Assembly (NCBI RefSeq): GCF_002009175.1
Contig: NZ_CP018047.1
Span: 3,782,001 to 3,846,000, forward strand
Length of the DNA: 64,000 bases
Direction of reading: 5' to 3'
DNA from: Streptomyces niveus
GTDB lineage: Bacteria > Actinomycetota > Actinomycetes > Streptomycetales > Streptomycetaceae
Positions 8,956 through 17,784 of this stretch are shown piece after piece. A program made the position numbers and the translations under genes. Positions within the stretch are counted from its first letter, which is position 1. Each line of letters opens with the position of its first letter. The notes beneath the pieces were generated by a model. That model did no database searches. It worked only from the letters and a program-made list of their open reading frames with translations, and was not told the DNA's origin.

Positions 8956-9348
8956 CTAGTGGCCCTGGAGTTCGTCCAGTACGCGCCGCTCGCGCTTCGT
9001 CGGGCGGCCCGCGCCCCGTTCGCGAACAGCAACCGGACCGGCGAACTCGCGCGGCGGGGGCGGCGGGCTGTTGTCCACGTAGCACTGCACGGCCACCGGC
9101 GCGCCCACCCGCTTGCGCACGATCCGCTTGACCACGACGAGCCGTTCGCGCTCCGCGTGCCGGACCCGGATCTCGTCGCCCACCTTGACCGGAGCGGCGG
9201 GTTTGACCCGCTCCCCGTTGACGCGGACGTGGCCCGCGCGGCAGGCGGACGCCGCCTGGGAGCGGGTCTTCGTCAGCCGTACGGACCAGATCCAGACGTC
9301 CGCGCGTACCGACCCCTGGTCCTCGGTGACATGAGCTTCAGCAGCCAT
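8956..9348 (-). CDS. RNA-binding S4 domain protein (Hsp15/HslR-like)
   Basis: A 130-residue protein with an S4 RNA-binding domain at about residues 14-75 (VRADVWIWSVRLTKTRSQAA, then GHVRVNGERVKPAAPVKVGD) and a basic C-terminal tail with a PPPPPRE stretch and GRPTKRERR. This matches the heat-shock protein 15 family, which in E. coli binds free 50S subunits carrying nascent chains. The C-terminal tail GRPTKRERRxLDELQ is typical of the actinobacterial members. It lies 10 bp downstream of the ABC-F gene, so co-transcription is likely and both products may act at the ribosome. Confidence 0.88.
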   Translation of the reverse strand: MAAEAHVTEDQGSVRADVWIWSVRLTKTRSQAASACRAGHVRVNGERVKPAAPVKVGDEIRVRHAERERLVVVKRIVRKRVGAPVAVQCYVDNSPPPPPREFAGPVAVRERGAGRPTKRERRVLDELQGH

Positions 9349-9358
9349 GCTCCCGAGC

Positions 9359-11047
9359 TTAGAGCGTGTCCTCCTCGGAAGGCCCGGCCATTTCCGACGT
9401 CGCCTCCAGCACGTCCCACACCTCGTCCTCCGGCGTCTCCCGCAGCTCCTCCCCGACCACCAGCCAGCGCGTGATCCCCACCGATTCCAGGAACGGCACG
9501 TCGTGGCTCGCGATCAGCAGCGCGCCTTCGTAGGACTCCAGCGCACCCGTCAACTGCCGCACGCCGGCGACGTCGAGGCTGTTCGTCGGCTCGTCCAGCA
9601 TCAGCAGCTGCGGGGCGGGCGCGGCGAGCATCATCGCCGCGAGGGCCGCGCGGAATCGCTCGCCGCCCGAGAGCGTGCCGGCGAGCTGCGCCGCCCGCGC
9701 GCCCTTGAAGAGGAAGCGCGCGAGCTGCGAGCGGATGTGCTGATCGGTGACGCCGGGCGCCAGGCGCGCGACGTTCGCCGCGATGCTCAGCTCCGGGTCG
9801 AGCACATCGAGACGCTGCGGCAGGAACCGCAGCGGTACGAAGGTCTCGGCCTCGCCGGACAGCGGCGCCAGTTCCCCGGTGAGCGTGCGCAGCAGGGTCG
9901 TCTTGCCGGACCCGTTGCGCCCGACGAGGGCGATCCGTTCCGGCCCGCGTACGTCGAGGGTGCCCTCGCGCAGCCTCCCGAAGCGGGGCCGTACCTCGCG
10001 CAGCGTCAGCACCGTACGACCGGCGGGCACGGCCGTACCGGGCAGGCTCACCTTGATCTCGGCGTCGTCGCGGATCGCGTCCGCCGCCTCCTCGCGGCGC
10101 TCGCGCGCCTCGCTCAGCCGCTCCTCGTGCAGCACCCGCGACCTGCCGGCCGACTCCTGCGCGGACCGTTTGAGTCCGCCCGCCACGATCCGGGAGGCCT
10201 TCCTCTGGGCGTTGAGCTTCTTGTCCTGGCGCTGTCGGCGGGCGCTCTTGATCTGCGCCTCCTCCAGCTCCCGCTTCTGCCGGCGTACGTCGGCGTCGGC
10301 GGCGCGCAGCGTGCGGCCCGCCGCCTCCTGCTCGGTGGCCAGCGCCTCCTGGTACGCGGACCAGCCGCCCCCGTACCAGCTCACCGAGCCGGAGCGCAGC
10401 TCCGCGATGCGGTCGACGCGCTCCAGCAGCTCGCGGTCGTGGCTGATCACGACGAGCACGCCGGAACGCCAGGAGTCGACGGCCTCGTAGAGCCTGCGGC
10501 GGGCCGGCAGGTCCAGGTTGTTCGTCGGCTCGTCCAGCAGCAGGACGTCGGGCCGCTCCAGGAGCAGCGCCGCCAGGCGCAGCAGGACGGTCTCGCCGCC
10601 GGAGATCTCACCGACGGTGCGGTCGAGGTCGATGCCGCCGAGCCCGAGGGAGCCGAGCGTGGCGATCGCGCGCTCCTCGACGTCCCAGTCCTCGCCGACG
10701 GTCTCGAAGTGTTCCTCGCGTACGTCTCCGTTCTCGATGGCGCGCAGCGCGTCGCGCCGCCCTGCGATGCCGAGGGCCTGGTCGACGCGCAGGGCCGTGT
10801 CGAGGGTGATGTTCTGCGGCAGATACGCGAGGCTGCCGCCGACGGTGACCGACCCGCCGGAGGGCCGCAGTTCGCCCGCCAGCAGCCGCATGAGGGTGGT
10901 CTTGCCGGTCCCGTTGGTGCCGACGAGACCGTTGCGGCCCCGCCCGACACTGAGGGAGAGCCCGTCGAGGACGGGCGTGCCGTCCGCCCACTGGAAGGAC
11001 AGCGCGGAGCAGGTCAGGGAGGCGCTGGGGGTGATGGGTTGAGACAT
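9359..11047 (-). CDS. ABC-F family ATPase (ribosome-associated, possible antibiotic resistance type)
   Basis: A 562-residue protein with two fused ABC ATPase domains and no membrane segments. Walker A motifs are GTNGTGKTT (43-51) and GRNGSGKTTLLRT; signature motifs are ISGGET and LSGGERFRAAL; Walker B motifs are VLLLDEPTNNLD and LLMLDEPTNSLD. A charged helical linker (about 230-290) joins the domains. ABC-F proteins bind the ribosomal E site as translation factors or protect against macrolides, lincosamides or pleuromutilins. The ATG at 11047 starts the conserved domain; the frame is open further upstream without a better start. The S4 gene follows 10 bp downstream. Whether it confers resistance cannot be told from sequence. 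Confidence 0.9.
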   Translation of the reverse strand: MSQPITPSASLTCSALSFQWADGTPVLDGLSLSVGRGRNGLVGTNGTGKTTLMRLLAGELRPSGGSVTVGGSLAYLPQNITLDTALRVDQALGIAGRRDALRAIENGDVREEHFETVGEDWDVEERAIATLGSLGLGGIDLDRTVGEISGGETVLLRLAALLLERPDVLLLDEPTNNLDLPARRRLYEAVDSWRSGVLVVISHDRELLERVDRIAELRSGSVSWYGGGWSAYQEALATEQEAAGRTLRAADADVRRQKRELEEAQIKSARRQRQDKKLNAQRKASRIVAGGLKRSAQESAGRSRVLHEERLSEARERREEAADAIRDDAEIKVSLPGTAVPAGRTVLTLREVRPRFGRLREGTLDVRGPERIALVGRNGSGKTTLLRTLTGELAPLSGEAETFVPLRFLPQRLDVLDPELSIAANVARLAPGVTDQHIRSQLARFLFKGARAAQLAGTLSGGERFRAALAAMMLAAPAPQLLMLDEPTNSLDVAGVRQLTGALESYEGALLIASHDVPFLESVGITRWLVVGEELRETPEDEVWDVLEATSEMAGPSEEDTL

Positions 11048-11493
11048 GGTGGTGTCCTCGCGGGGGCGCGGTGGGATGGGGGACGTCGTATGCGACCACC
11101 ACGCGGCGACCGGACCCGTACGGGCCGGCGGGCCTGAGCCCGAGGAGGAGATGCGGCTGTCCGTCAATCCGTGCATCGGGGGACGGCCCATGCATCGAGG
11201 TCGCTGCCACGCGGGCGTACGGCGGAGAGCGGCGTGAAGCCGGGAGCCGTACGGCGTGCTGATCGCGAACCTCAGATGCGCAACGTCCACCTCTATCGGA
11301 GACGACAAGGACGGTGTCGACGATAAGCGACGCGGGCGGCGGAGGCAAAGGACTTCCGGGCACCCGCGGAGGGACTTCCGGGCTCCCCGGGAGGGGGGCG
11401 CGGCGCGAGACCGAATGCGCCCTGTCGCCGACCGTCCACCCGGCGCTACGGTGCCCGGCAGACCCAGACCGCCCGTCCGCCCAGGGGGGACCC
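11048..11493. other. 446-bp divergent intergenic region between the ABC-F and DUF6879-like genes
   Basis: No convincing gene is seen. The leftward ABC-F frame stays open through most of it. The sequence holds a CCCGTACGGG palindrome (about 11116-11125) inside a larger imperfect inverted repeat and two ATGCATCG/GTGCATCG-like repeats near 11178-11200. Long leaders of ABC-F resistance genes often carry attenuators, but no clear leader peptide with a ribosome site could be identified. Confidence 0.4.
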
Positions 11494-12135
11494 ATGGCCC
11501 GACGACTCAGCAAGGTCGGTAGCAACAGTGGAAACGGCAACTGCCCGACGCTCTACGAAGTGCCGGGGACGGACGACTACGTGGTGCAGGGCGACACGGT
11601 CACCGACCCCGCGGAGCTGACCCAGCTCCACCATCTGACGAAGTGCGAGGGCGCGGTCGTGGTGCCCCGCGAACTGCTCGCGAACTTCGGTCCGAAGGAG
11701 CCAGTGCGGGTACCGCAGTGGATCTCCCCGGAGGAGTTCGGCGGGATGTTCACGACGCTGGAGCACAGCGTGTGGGGGCTGGAGACCCGTCGGCGTTACG
11801 CGAGCGACGGACGGCCGCGCGCGAGTGCCGGACGGCCGGCGCCGGGCAAGCGCCTGGAGCGCGTACGCCTGGTCGACACCGCCGCCGCCCCGGACCCCGC
11901 GCGCTCCGGCTCACGGACCTGCACCGGGGAGGACAACCGGACCCTGTCCCGGGAACGCGCCGCCGAACTGGCCCTCCCCGAAACGGACTTCTGGATCTTC
12001 GACTCACGGGTGGTGGCACTGCCGCGCTTCGGCGCCGACGACGGGATGACACGCGTCGAACTGATCACGAACCCGGTCGACGTCCTGCGCTACGCCCAGG
12101 CCCGCGAGGCGGCCTGGCACCACGCGGTGCCGTAG
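11494..12135 (+). CDS. DUF6879-like protein fused to a small N-terminal domain
   Basis: A 213-residue cytoplasmic protein. Residues 1-70 (MARRLSKVGSNSGNGNCPTL..., ending GAVVVPRELLANFGP) resemble a small stand-alone protein commonly found beside DUF6879 genes. Residues 80-213 resemble DUF6879 itself: WGLETRRRYASD, then ETDFWIFDSRVVALPRF and the end AWHHAVP. The middle of the DUF6879 part looks shortened and irregular (about 11830-11940). One alternative frame there reads ALRLTDLH, so small compensating frameshifts are possible. Start ATG at 11494 follows an AGGGGGGA ribosome site. These proteins often neighbour XRE/DUF397 regulators; function is unknown. Confidence 0.72.
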   Translation: MARRLSKVGSNSGNGNCPTLYEVPGTDDYVVQGDTVTDPAELTQLHHLTKCEGAVVVPRELLANFGPKEPVRVPQWISPEEFGGMFTTLEHSVWGLETRRRYASDGRPRASAGRPAPGKRLERVRLVDTAAAPDPARSGSRTCTGEDNRTLSRERAAELALPETDFWIFDSRVVALPRFGADDGMTRVELITNPVDVLRYAQAREAAWHHAVP

Positions 12136-12175
12136 GAACGAACGCGGCCCGGTCGACCCGGTCGGGCTCCTTCTG

Positions 12176-12252
12176 TCCTCAATCGCCGGACGGACTTGCT
12201 GCTGCCCTCAATCGCCGGGCGGGCTCATCGAGCCCGTCCGGCGATTGAGGAC
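12176..12252. terminator. Palindromic repeat cluster, bidirectional terminator-like (family copy 1)
   Basis: One inverted copy of the repeat (12176-12194) precedes a hairpin with about 20-bp arms (12206-12225 and 12231-12250, one G-T mismatch, 5-nt loop). The right arm is the canonical AGCCCGTCCGGCGATTGAGG. It lies between the convergent genes ending at 12135 and 12261. Confidence 0.75.
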
Positions 12253-12260
12253 GAACAACA

Positions 12261-14333
12261 TCAAACTCCGATGTCGCCGCCGTCCTTGCGCCAGACCGCC
12301 ACCACCGACGGGCGGACCATCTTGCCGCGGCCGTCGGGCCACGCGCTCAGCGGGTTCTCGACCGTCGCGCCGTCGATCTCGCCCGGGTGCTGCACCGCGA
12401 CCAGGACGCGCCGGTCCTGGATGATCGGGCCGCAGGTCTCCGCGCCGTTGGGAACGGTGAGGAACTGCTTCAGCTCACCGCGCCGCTCGCCCTGCGTCGC
12501 CACGCCGAACAGGCCGTCGTGCGAACCGAGCTGGGAACCGTCCGTCGAGATCCACAGGTTGCCGTGGTCGTCGAACGCCACGTTGTCCGGGCAGGAGATC
12601 TGGCTGACCTTGTCCTTCGGGAATCCGGCGAAGTACGTCGCCGGGTCCTTCGGGTCACCCGCGACCAGGAACAGCCGCCAGGCGAAGCCGTCGCCCGCCG
12701 CGTCGTCCCAGTTCTCGGCCAGCTCCAGGATCTGACCGTGCTTGTTGGCCTTGCGCGGGTTGGCCTCGTCCACCCCGGCCTTGCCCGCGGCACCGCGGTC
12801 CGAGTTGTTCGTCAGCGCGACGTACACCCGGCCCGTGCGCGGCGAGGGCTCGACGTCCTCGGGGCGGTCCATCTTCGTGGCGCCGACCTTGTCACCGGCC
12901 AGGCGCGTGAAGACGTACACCTCCTCGGCGGTCATGCCGGGCACGTGCGAGACGTCGCCCGTGACGAGCGGGATCCACACGCCGGAGCCGTCGAACTCGC
13001 CGTCCTTGGGCAGCTTGCCGGAGCCGTCGATGTCCTCGACCGGGCTGTCGCCGGTCAGCTTCGCGACGTACAGCGTGCCCTCGTCCAGCAGCGTGAGGTT
13101 GTGCTCACGGTCGGCGCGGCTGTTGCCCTTCCGCATCGACTTGGACGACACGAACTTGTAGAAGTAGTCGAACTTCTCGTCGTCGCCCATGTAGACGACC
13201 GGGCGGCCGTCGGCGGTGAGGCGCGGCTCCGCGGCCTCGTGCTTGAAGCGGCCGAGCGCGGTGCGCTTGCGCGGCGTGAAGTCGGGGTCGTACGGGTCGA
13301 GCTCGACGACCCAGCCGAAGCGGTGCGCCTCGTTGGGCTCCTGCTTCAGGTCGAAGCGCTTGTCGAACTGCTCCCACTTGCGATCGGTGGCGGCGGTGCC
13401 GATGCCGTAACGCTTGTCGGTTGCGCTCGATCCGTTGGCGAAGTACTGGTTGAAGTTCTCCTCGCCCGACAGGACCGTGCCCCACGGGGTGGTGCCGCCG
13501 CCGCAGTTGTTCAGCGTGCCGTAGACCTTCTTGCCCGTGCCGTCGGCCGACGTACGGAGCAGCGCGCTGCCCGCGGCCGGTCCGGTCAGGCGGAATTCGG
13601 TCGTGACGGTGATACGGCGGTTCAGCTCGTGACGCGGTACGACGGTGAGCTTGCCGCTGCGGGAGTCCTCGTCCACGACGACGACCGACAGGCCGTGCGC
13701 GGCCCAGGCGATCTCGACCTGCTCGCGGGTGGGCTTGGCGGAGTCGTAACCCTTGAACATCAGGATTTCGTCGGTGTACTCGTGGTTGGCCACGAGGACC
13801 TGCTTGCCGCGCTCGCCCTTCAGCGGCAGCAGGCTCAGGAAGTCGTTGTTGTAACCGAACTGGCCGGCCTGCGCCTTGGCGGTCTGCTTGTTCGGGTCGA
13901 ACTCGGGGGCGCCGCGCAGGATCGGGTCACCCCAGCGGATGACGAGGTTCTGCGAGTAGCCCTCGGGAACGGTCACCTTGTCGGCGGTGTTGGGCGCGAC
14001 GGGCGCGAAGCGCAGTCCACGGGCGCCGTCGGTCTTACCGCCGTTGCCATGGCCGTAGCCGTTGTCGCCACCGACCAGGGGGGCGGCGGAGGCGGGGGTG
14101 GTGCCACCGGTGCCCGCGGCGATCGCGGTACCAGCGGCGGCGGCGACGGTCACCACGGCGGCGCCACGCACGATGGACCGACGGGACAGCGCACCGGCAA
14201 TGACGTCGCCGACGTACTCGTTGTCACTGGTGTTGGGCGTCTCGTGGAAACACGCGTCGCCGCAGCGGAAACGGCAGGTCATGGCGGAACGTCCGCCCGG
14301 GTGCGAGCTGAACAGCGGCAGCAGTTTGCGCAC
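12261..14333 (-). CDS. phoX: PhoX-family alkaline phosphatase, Tat-exported
   Basis: A 690-residue secreted phosphatase of the PhoX/DUF839 family, which uses calcium and iron and releases phosphate from phosphoesters. The N-terminus carries SRRSIVRGAAVVTVAAAAG, a twin-arginine signal, after a conserved MTCRFRCGDACFHETPNTSD preface. Family blocks seen include NNCGGGTTPWGTVLSGEENFNQYF and FGWVVELDP. I place the start at a GTG (14333) with an adjacent GGAGGGGAAA ribosome site; an ATG at 14282 is the alternative and lacks one. A PHO box lies about 100 bp upstream, indicating PhoR-PhoP control under phosphate limitation. Confidence 0.9.
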   Translation of the reverse strand: MRKLLPLFSSHPGGRSAMTCRFRCGDACFHETPNTSDNEYVGDVIAGALSRRSIVRGAAVVTVAAAAGTAIAAGTGGTTPASAAPLVGGDNGYGHGNGGKTDGARGLRFAPVAPNTADKVTVPEGYSQNLVIRWGDPILRGAPEFDPNKQTAKAQAGQFGYNNDFLSLLPLKGERGKQVLVANHEYTDEILMFKGYDSAKPTREQVEIAWAAHGLSVVVVDEDSRSGKLTVVPRHELNRRITVTTEFRLTGPAAGSALLRTSADGTGKKVYGTLNNCGGGTTPWGTVLSGEENFNQYFANGSSATDKRYGIGTAATDRKWEQFDKRFDLKQEPNEAHRFGWVVELDPYDPDFTPRKRTALGRFKHEAAEPRLTADGRPVVYMGDDEKFDYFYKFVSSKSMRKGNSRADREHNLTLLDEGTLYVAKLTGDSPVEDIDGSGKLPKDGEFDGSGVWIPLVTGDVSHVPGMTAEEVYVFTRLAGDKVGATKMDRPEDVEPSPRTGRVYVALTNNSDRGAAGKAGVDEANPRKANKHGQILELAENWDDAAGDGFAWRLFLVAGDPKDPATYFAGFPKDKVSQISCPDNVAFDDHGNLWISTDGSQLGSHDGLFGVATQGERRGELKQFLTVPNGAETCGPIIQDRRVLVAVQHPGEIDGATVENPLSAWPDGRGKMVRPSVVAVWRKDGGDIGV

Positions 14334-14706
14334 TTTCCCCTCCGATGGGACTTGCTCGGCGCGCCTGCGCCGACATTGTGTCGGGATATGTACGGCGGCG
14401 ACGCTATGCGCGTAGGCCGCCGGTACAGCGGCCTCAAGGTGAACGCGGAATGAATGTGAGTCGACCGGGCATTCACGCGGTCTCCGGGGAGACATCGGCC
14501 GGGTATCGGGCGGGGATCGGCCGGGCATTCGTCGGAGGCGCATTCCAGGTCGCGGGGCGCCCCTGCCGGGGCAGGCGCCGGGTGGCCGCTAACCTTACGT
14601 ATCCGCCGTGGCCAGGGATGCTGAGTTTCGGTCGGGGCACGTCCCCGGATCCCCTGTTCCAAGTACGGATATATGCCGCACCCAACTCATCTGAAAGGCC
14701 TCGCCC
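14334..14706. other. 373-bp divergent intergenic region between phoX and the TerF-like gene
   Basis: No gene is seen. It contains the PHO box for phoX at 14434-14455 and, near 14666-14673, an AT-rich GGATATAT that is a good -10 candidate for the rightward TerF-like gene. Confidence 0.6.
14434..14455 (-). promoter_or_regulatory. PHO box (two 11-nt PhoP direct-repeat units) upstream of phoX
   Basis: On the phoX strand two consecutive 11-nt units read ATTCATTCCGC and GTTCACCTTGA. Both fit the Streptomyces PhoP direct-repeat unit, whose conserved core is (G)TTCAYYY. An imperfect third unit may precede them. The pair lies about 100 bp upstream of the proposed GTG start. Confidence 0.7.
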
Positions 14707-16110
14707 ATGGGCATTCGGAGCTTGCTGCGCAAGGTGTTTGGACGCGAGCGTGCGGAGAGTGACGAGTCGGTGGCCACGTCGGTGCCGGCCCAGACCGATC
14801 GCTCGCATCAGTCGGACTCCACAACGCCCTCCGCGACCACGACGACCGAGACTGCGAAGGTCACCGCCAAGGTGCCCGCGCCGGCCAAGGAGTCGTCACC
14901 CGCCGCGGACGAGGTGACGGCGGAGAAGCCCACGCCGAAGCCGAGGAAGAAGACGGAGGCGGAGAAGGCGGAGGACCTGGTCGCCGCCGCCTTCGACAAC
15001 CCCAGTGTCCCGGCGCAGACGAAGCGGGAGGAGCCGAAGACGGCGACGGTCCCGGCCCAGGCCCAGTCCACGCCGGAACCGGAGCCCGAACCGGAACCGG
15101 TGGTCGAGCCGGAGCCCGCGAAGGCGGCGGAGCCGGTGGTGGTGGCGAAGCCGGCGGAGCCGGAGCCGACCCCCGAGCCCGAGCCGGTCGTGGCCGAGGT
15201 CGTACCGGAGCCGACCCCCGAGCCCGAGCCGGTTGTCGCCGAGGTGGTACCGGAGCCGGTCGCCGAGGTCGTACCCGAGCCCGAGCCGGTTGTCGCCGAG
15301 GTCGTACCCGACCCGACCCCCGAACCCGAGCCCGTCGTCGCCGAGGTCGTACCCGACCCCACCCCCGAGCCGGTCGTCGTGGCAGAGCCGGAGGCCGCGC
15401 CCGCCACCCAGCCCGCGAGCAAGCCCGCGAACTCCGCCGCCCGGGTCAAGACCAGCGCCCCCGGCCTGCTCGACTCGTACAAGGCCGCGGGCGTCGCGCT
15501 CAAGGCCGCCGGTCTGGCCGGGGAGCGGGCGACCGTCTACCTCGTGCTCGACCGTTCGGGTTCCATGCGCCCGTACTTCAAGGACGGCAGCGCGCAGCAC
15601 CTCGCCGAACAGACGCTGGCGCTCTCCGCCCAGTTGGACAAGAAGGCGACCGTGCAGGTCGTCTTCTTCTCGACGGACATCGACGGTGCGGGCGAGATCT
15701 CGCTCACCTCGTACGAGAGCCGGGTGGACGAACTGCACGCCGGGCTCGGCCACATGGGCCGTACGAACTACCACCGCGCGGTGGAAGAGGTCGTCGCCCT
15801 GCACGAGAAGTCGGGCAACTCCGGCCCCGCGCTGGTGATCTTCCAGACGGACGGTGCGCCGGAGGCCAAGCAGGCGGCGGAGAAGGCGTTCGCGGAGGCG
15901 GCGACGCTGCCGCTGTTCTGGCAGATCGTGGCGTTCGGCGAGCACAAGGCGAAGGGCTTCGACTTCGCGCGGAAGCTCGGCGCGGACGAGAAGGCCGCGA
16001 ACGTGGCGTTCTTCCACGCGGGCCCGGCCCCGAAGGATCTTTCGGACGCGGAGGTCTACGGCGAACTGCTCGCGGCGCTCCCGGCCTGGTGGTCGGCCCG
16101 CAACTCCTGA
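14707..16110 (+). CDS. TerF-like protein with vWA domain and long Glu-Pro-Val repeat linker
   Basis: A 467-residue cytoplasmic protein. Residues 1-15 ([15 protein letters not shown]) match the N-terminus of TerF-type tellurite-resistance proteins. Residues about 30-260 are low-complexity, first Ala/Thr/Glu/Lys-rich, then repeats built on [16 protein letters not shown]. The C-terminal von Willebrand A domain (about 272-467) has an intact MIDAS start DRSGS (282-286) and a TDGAPE turn. Ter vWA proteins act with TerD-type calcium-binding proteins in metal or phage stress; no other ter genes are adjacent, so this is an orphan. Start ATG at 14707 has AAAGG upstream. Confidence 0.85.
   Translation: MGIRSLLRKVFGRERAESDESVATSVPAQTDRSHQSDSTTPSATTTTETAKVTAKVPAPAKESSPAADEVTAEKPTPKPRKKTEAEKAEDLVAAAFDNPSVPAQTKREEPKTATVPAQAQSTPEPEPEPEPVVEPEPAKAAEPVVVAKPAEPEPTPEPEPVVAEVVPEPTPEPEPVVAEVVPEPVAEVVPEPEPVVAEVVPDPTPEPEPVVAEVVPDPTPEPVVVAEPEAAPATQPASKPANSAARVKTSAPGLLDSYKAAGVALKAAGLAGERATVYLVLDRSGSMRPYFKDGSAQHLAEQTLALSAQLDKKATVQVVFFSTDIDGAGEISLTSYESRVDELHAGLGHMGRTNYHRAVEEVVALHEKSGNSGPALVIFQTDGAPEAKQAAEKAFAEAATLPLFWQIVAFGEHKAKGFDFARKLGADEKAANVAFFHAGPAPKDLSDAEVYGELLAALPAWWSARNS
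15060..15420 (+). repeat. Coding repeat: Glu-Pro-Val-rich segments in the TerF-like gene
   Basis: Near-identical DNA blocks of 42-60 bp encode [23 protein letters not shown] units at least four times. The repeats are preserved at nucleotide level, pointing to recent slippage or recombination. The product would be an extended acidic spacer before the vWA domain. Confidence 0.7.
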
Positions 16111-16150
16111 GGCCCGCCGCCTGATCCACCCCGCGACACCGGTCACCACC

Positions 16151-16192
16151 ACGAGACGCGCCCTCCGGCCGACCACGGAGGGCGCGTCTCGT
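16151..16192. terminator. Terminator hairpin after the TerF-like gene
   Basis: Perfect 17-bp arms at 16151-16167 and 16176-16192 (CGAGACGCGCCCTCCG on the left) enclose an 8-nt loop, 40 bp downstream of the stop at 16110. TTGT continues on the right. It is a strong factor-independent terminator candidate. Confidence 0.85.
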
Positions 16193-16219
16193 TGTCCCTC
16201 CCTGTGAGAGGGTCGAGAG

Positions 16220-16930
16220 GTGATCGTCGAACGCGCGTACGCGTCAAGGCCCCCGGAAGAGGCGGATGTCTGGCCCTGGTCGGTGCCGTGCGTCGCCGAG
16301 TTGCTGGCGGGCGGTCTGAACTTCACCACCCCTGTGACCTTCCTCGTCGGCGAGAACGGCTCCGGCAAGTCCACGCTCGTGGAGGCGCTCGCGGAGGGCT
16401 TCGGCCTCGACTCGTGGGGCAGCTCGCACGACTGGCGTTACGCGAGTCCGCGCTCCAAGTCGCCGCTCGGCGAAAGGCTCCGCTTCGACGCGGCGCCGGG
16501 CCGGGGCAGACGGATGCTCGGCAGCTGGTCGGCCCGGCAGGGATTCTTCCTCCGCGCGGAGACGGCGATGGACGCGCTGAAGCGCGAAAGTTTCGACCCG
16601 GAGTCGGTCAGCCACGGCGAGGGCTTCCTGGCGGTGTTCCGGGAGAAGTTCCAGCAGGCCGGGCTGTATGTGATGGACGAACCGGAGGCGGCGCTCTCGT
16701 TCCAGTCCTGCCTCGAACTCATCGGTCACATGGACCAGTTGGCGAAGAACGGCGGCCAGGTCATCTGTGCCACGCACTCCCCGCTGCTGACCGCGCTCCC
16801 GGGCGCGGACATCATCGAGGTCGGCGCCCACGGCATGCGCCGGACCACCTGGGACGACCTGGCCATCGTGGATCACTGGCGCCGCTACCTGTCGGACCCG
16901 CGGTCGTATCTGCGGCACGTCCTCGACTGA
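16220..16930 (+). CDS. AAA/ABC-type ATPase (predicted ATP-binding cytoplasmic protein)
   Basis: A 236-residue single-domain P-loop ATPase. Walker A is VGENGSGKSTLVEAL (about 46-60), Walker B is LYVMDEPEAALS and the switch segment is CATHSPLLTALPGA. This matches the stand-alone AAA_21/SMC-like ATPase family, related to predicted ATPases of unknown role and to toxin or defence ATPases such as OLD-type, but without any nuclease domain here. The GTG start at 16220 is preceded by GGTCGAGAG. It is convergent with the methyltransferase 22 bp downstream. No partner gene identifies a pathway. Confidence 0.82.
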   Translation: MIVERAYASRPPEEADVWPWSVPCVAELLAGGLNFTTPVTFLVGENGSGKSTLVEALAEGFGLDSWGSSHDWRYASPRSKSPLGERLRFDAAPGRGRRMLGSWSARQGFFLRAETAMDALKRESFDPESVSHGEGFLAVFREKFQQAGLYVMDEPEAALSFQSCLELIGHMDQLAKNGGQVICATHSPLLTALPGADIIEVGAHGMRRTTWDDLAIVDHWRRYLSDPRSYLRHVLD

Positions 16931-16952
16931 CGGATCGGCGCAGGGCACGCCC

Positions 16953-17768
16953 TCACACCGTTCGCGACACCCGCAACTCCGTGAGGTACCGCTTGGTGAT
17001 CCGGCCTCCGTACCGCCCGTCGATCAGTCCCGCCACGCACCCCAGCAGGCCCTCCCGGGACTCCGGCGGCAGGGCCCGGTGGCCGGAGTAGGTGCGCAGT
17101 ACGTCCAGGTACTCCGATGTCGTGTACGTCAGGTCCCACTCATGGCGCCGGACGGTCACGGGCCCGAACCGGCCGCTGCGTGCGACCTCGTCCGCGTGGT
17201 CCGAGGTGTCGACGTCGTCCGCGGCGGGAGGTCGAAGCCCTGGTGGCGTCGCCGGATCGAAGCGCTCGTAGCAGCCCTGGACCTCTACGAAGAACTCCTC
17301 GCTGCCGCCCGCCACATGCTGTGTGGCGACCACGGCCAGGGCGCCTCCGGGCCGCAGCGCGTCGGCCGCCCTGGTCATCCGGACGGCGGGGTCGATCCAG
17401 TGGAACGCCGTCGCCGAGACGACCGCGTCGAACGGCTCCCGCGGCAGCGGCCACGTCTCGAAGTCCGCCGTCACGACCTCGACCGACCCGAACCGGGCCA
17501 GATTCCGCCGGGCCACGGCGGCCATGTCCGCGCCCAGTTCGACCGCCGTGATCCGGCAACCGCGCTCCGCGAGCGGCACGGTCGCCTTCCCGGTGCCCGC
17601 GCCCACCTCCAGCACCCGGCACCCCGGCCCGGTCCCGACCAACGCGTCGAGGTCGTCGAACATCTCCGCCGGATACCCGGGCCTGGCCCGGTCGTAAAGC
17701 TCCGCGTCCTCGTCGAACGTCCGGCTCAGCCGGGTACGGCGCGTCTCATCAGGCCTGTCGTCGCGCAT
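16953..17768 (-). CDS. Class I SAM-dependent methyltransferase
   Basis: A 271-residue methyltransferase. The SAM-binding motif I is VLEVGAGTGKAT (about 50-61); the acidic residue after strand 2 is in AVELGADM; post-motif FDAVVSATAFHWIDP is typical of the UbiE/Methyltransf_11 group. The N-terminal FDEDAELYDRARPGYP is characteristic of small-molecule methyltransferases in actinomycetes. The substrate is unknown. ATG at 17768. It lies 16 bp downstream of the RraA-like gene on the same strand, so the two are probably co-transcribed. Confidence 0.87.
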   Translation of the reverse strand: MRDDRPDETRRTRLSRTFDEDAELYDRARPGYPAEMFDDLDALVGTGPGCRVLEVGAGTGKATVPLAERGCRITAVELGADMAAVARRNLARFGSVEVVTADFETWPLPREPFDAVVSATAFHWIDPAVRMTRAADALRPGGALAVVATQHVAGGSEEFFVEVQGCYERFDPATPPGLRPPAADDVDTSDHADEVARSGRFGPVTVRRHEWDLTYTTSEYLDVLRTYSGHRALPPESREGLLGCVAGLIDGRYGGRITKRYLTELRVSRTV

Positions 17769-17784
17769 CCCCGCATGCTAGCCC

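Noticed and set aside
11048..11308. Leader peptide for the ABC-F gene
   Set aside because: Candidate ATGs near 11178-11195 lie in the same open frame as the ABC-F gene and lack a clear ribosome site or attenuator structure.
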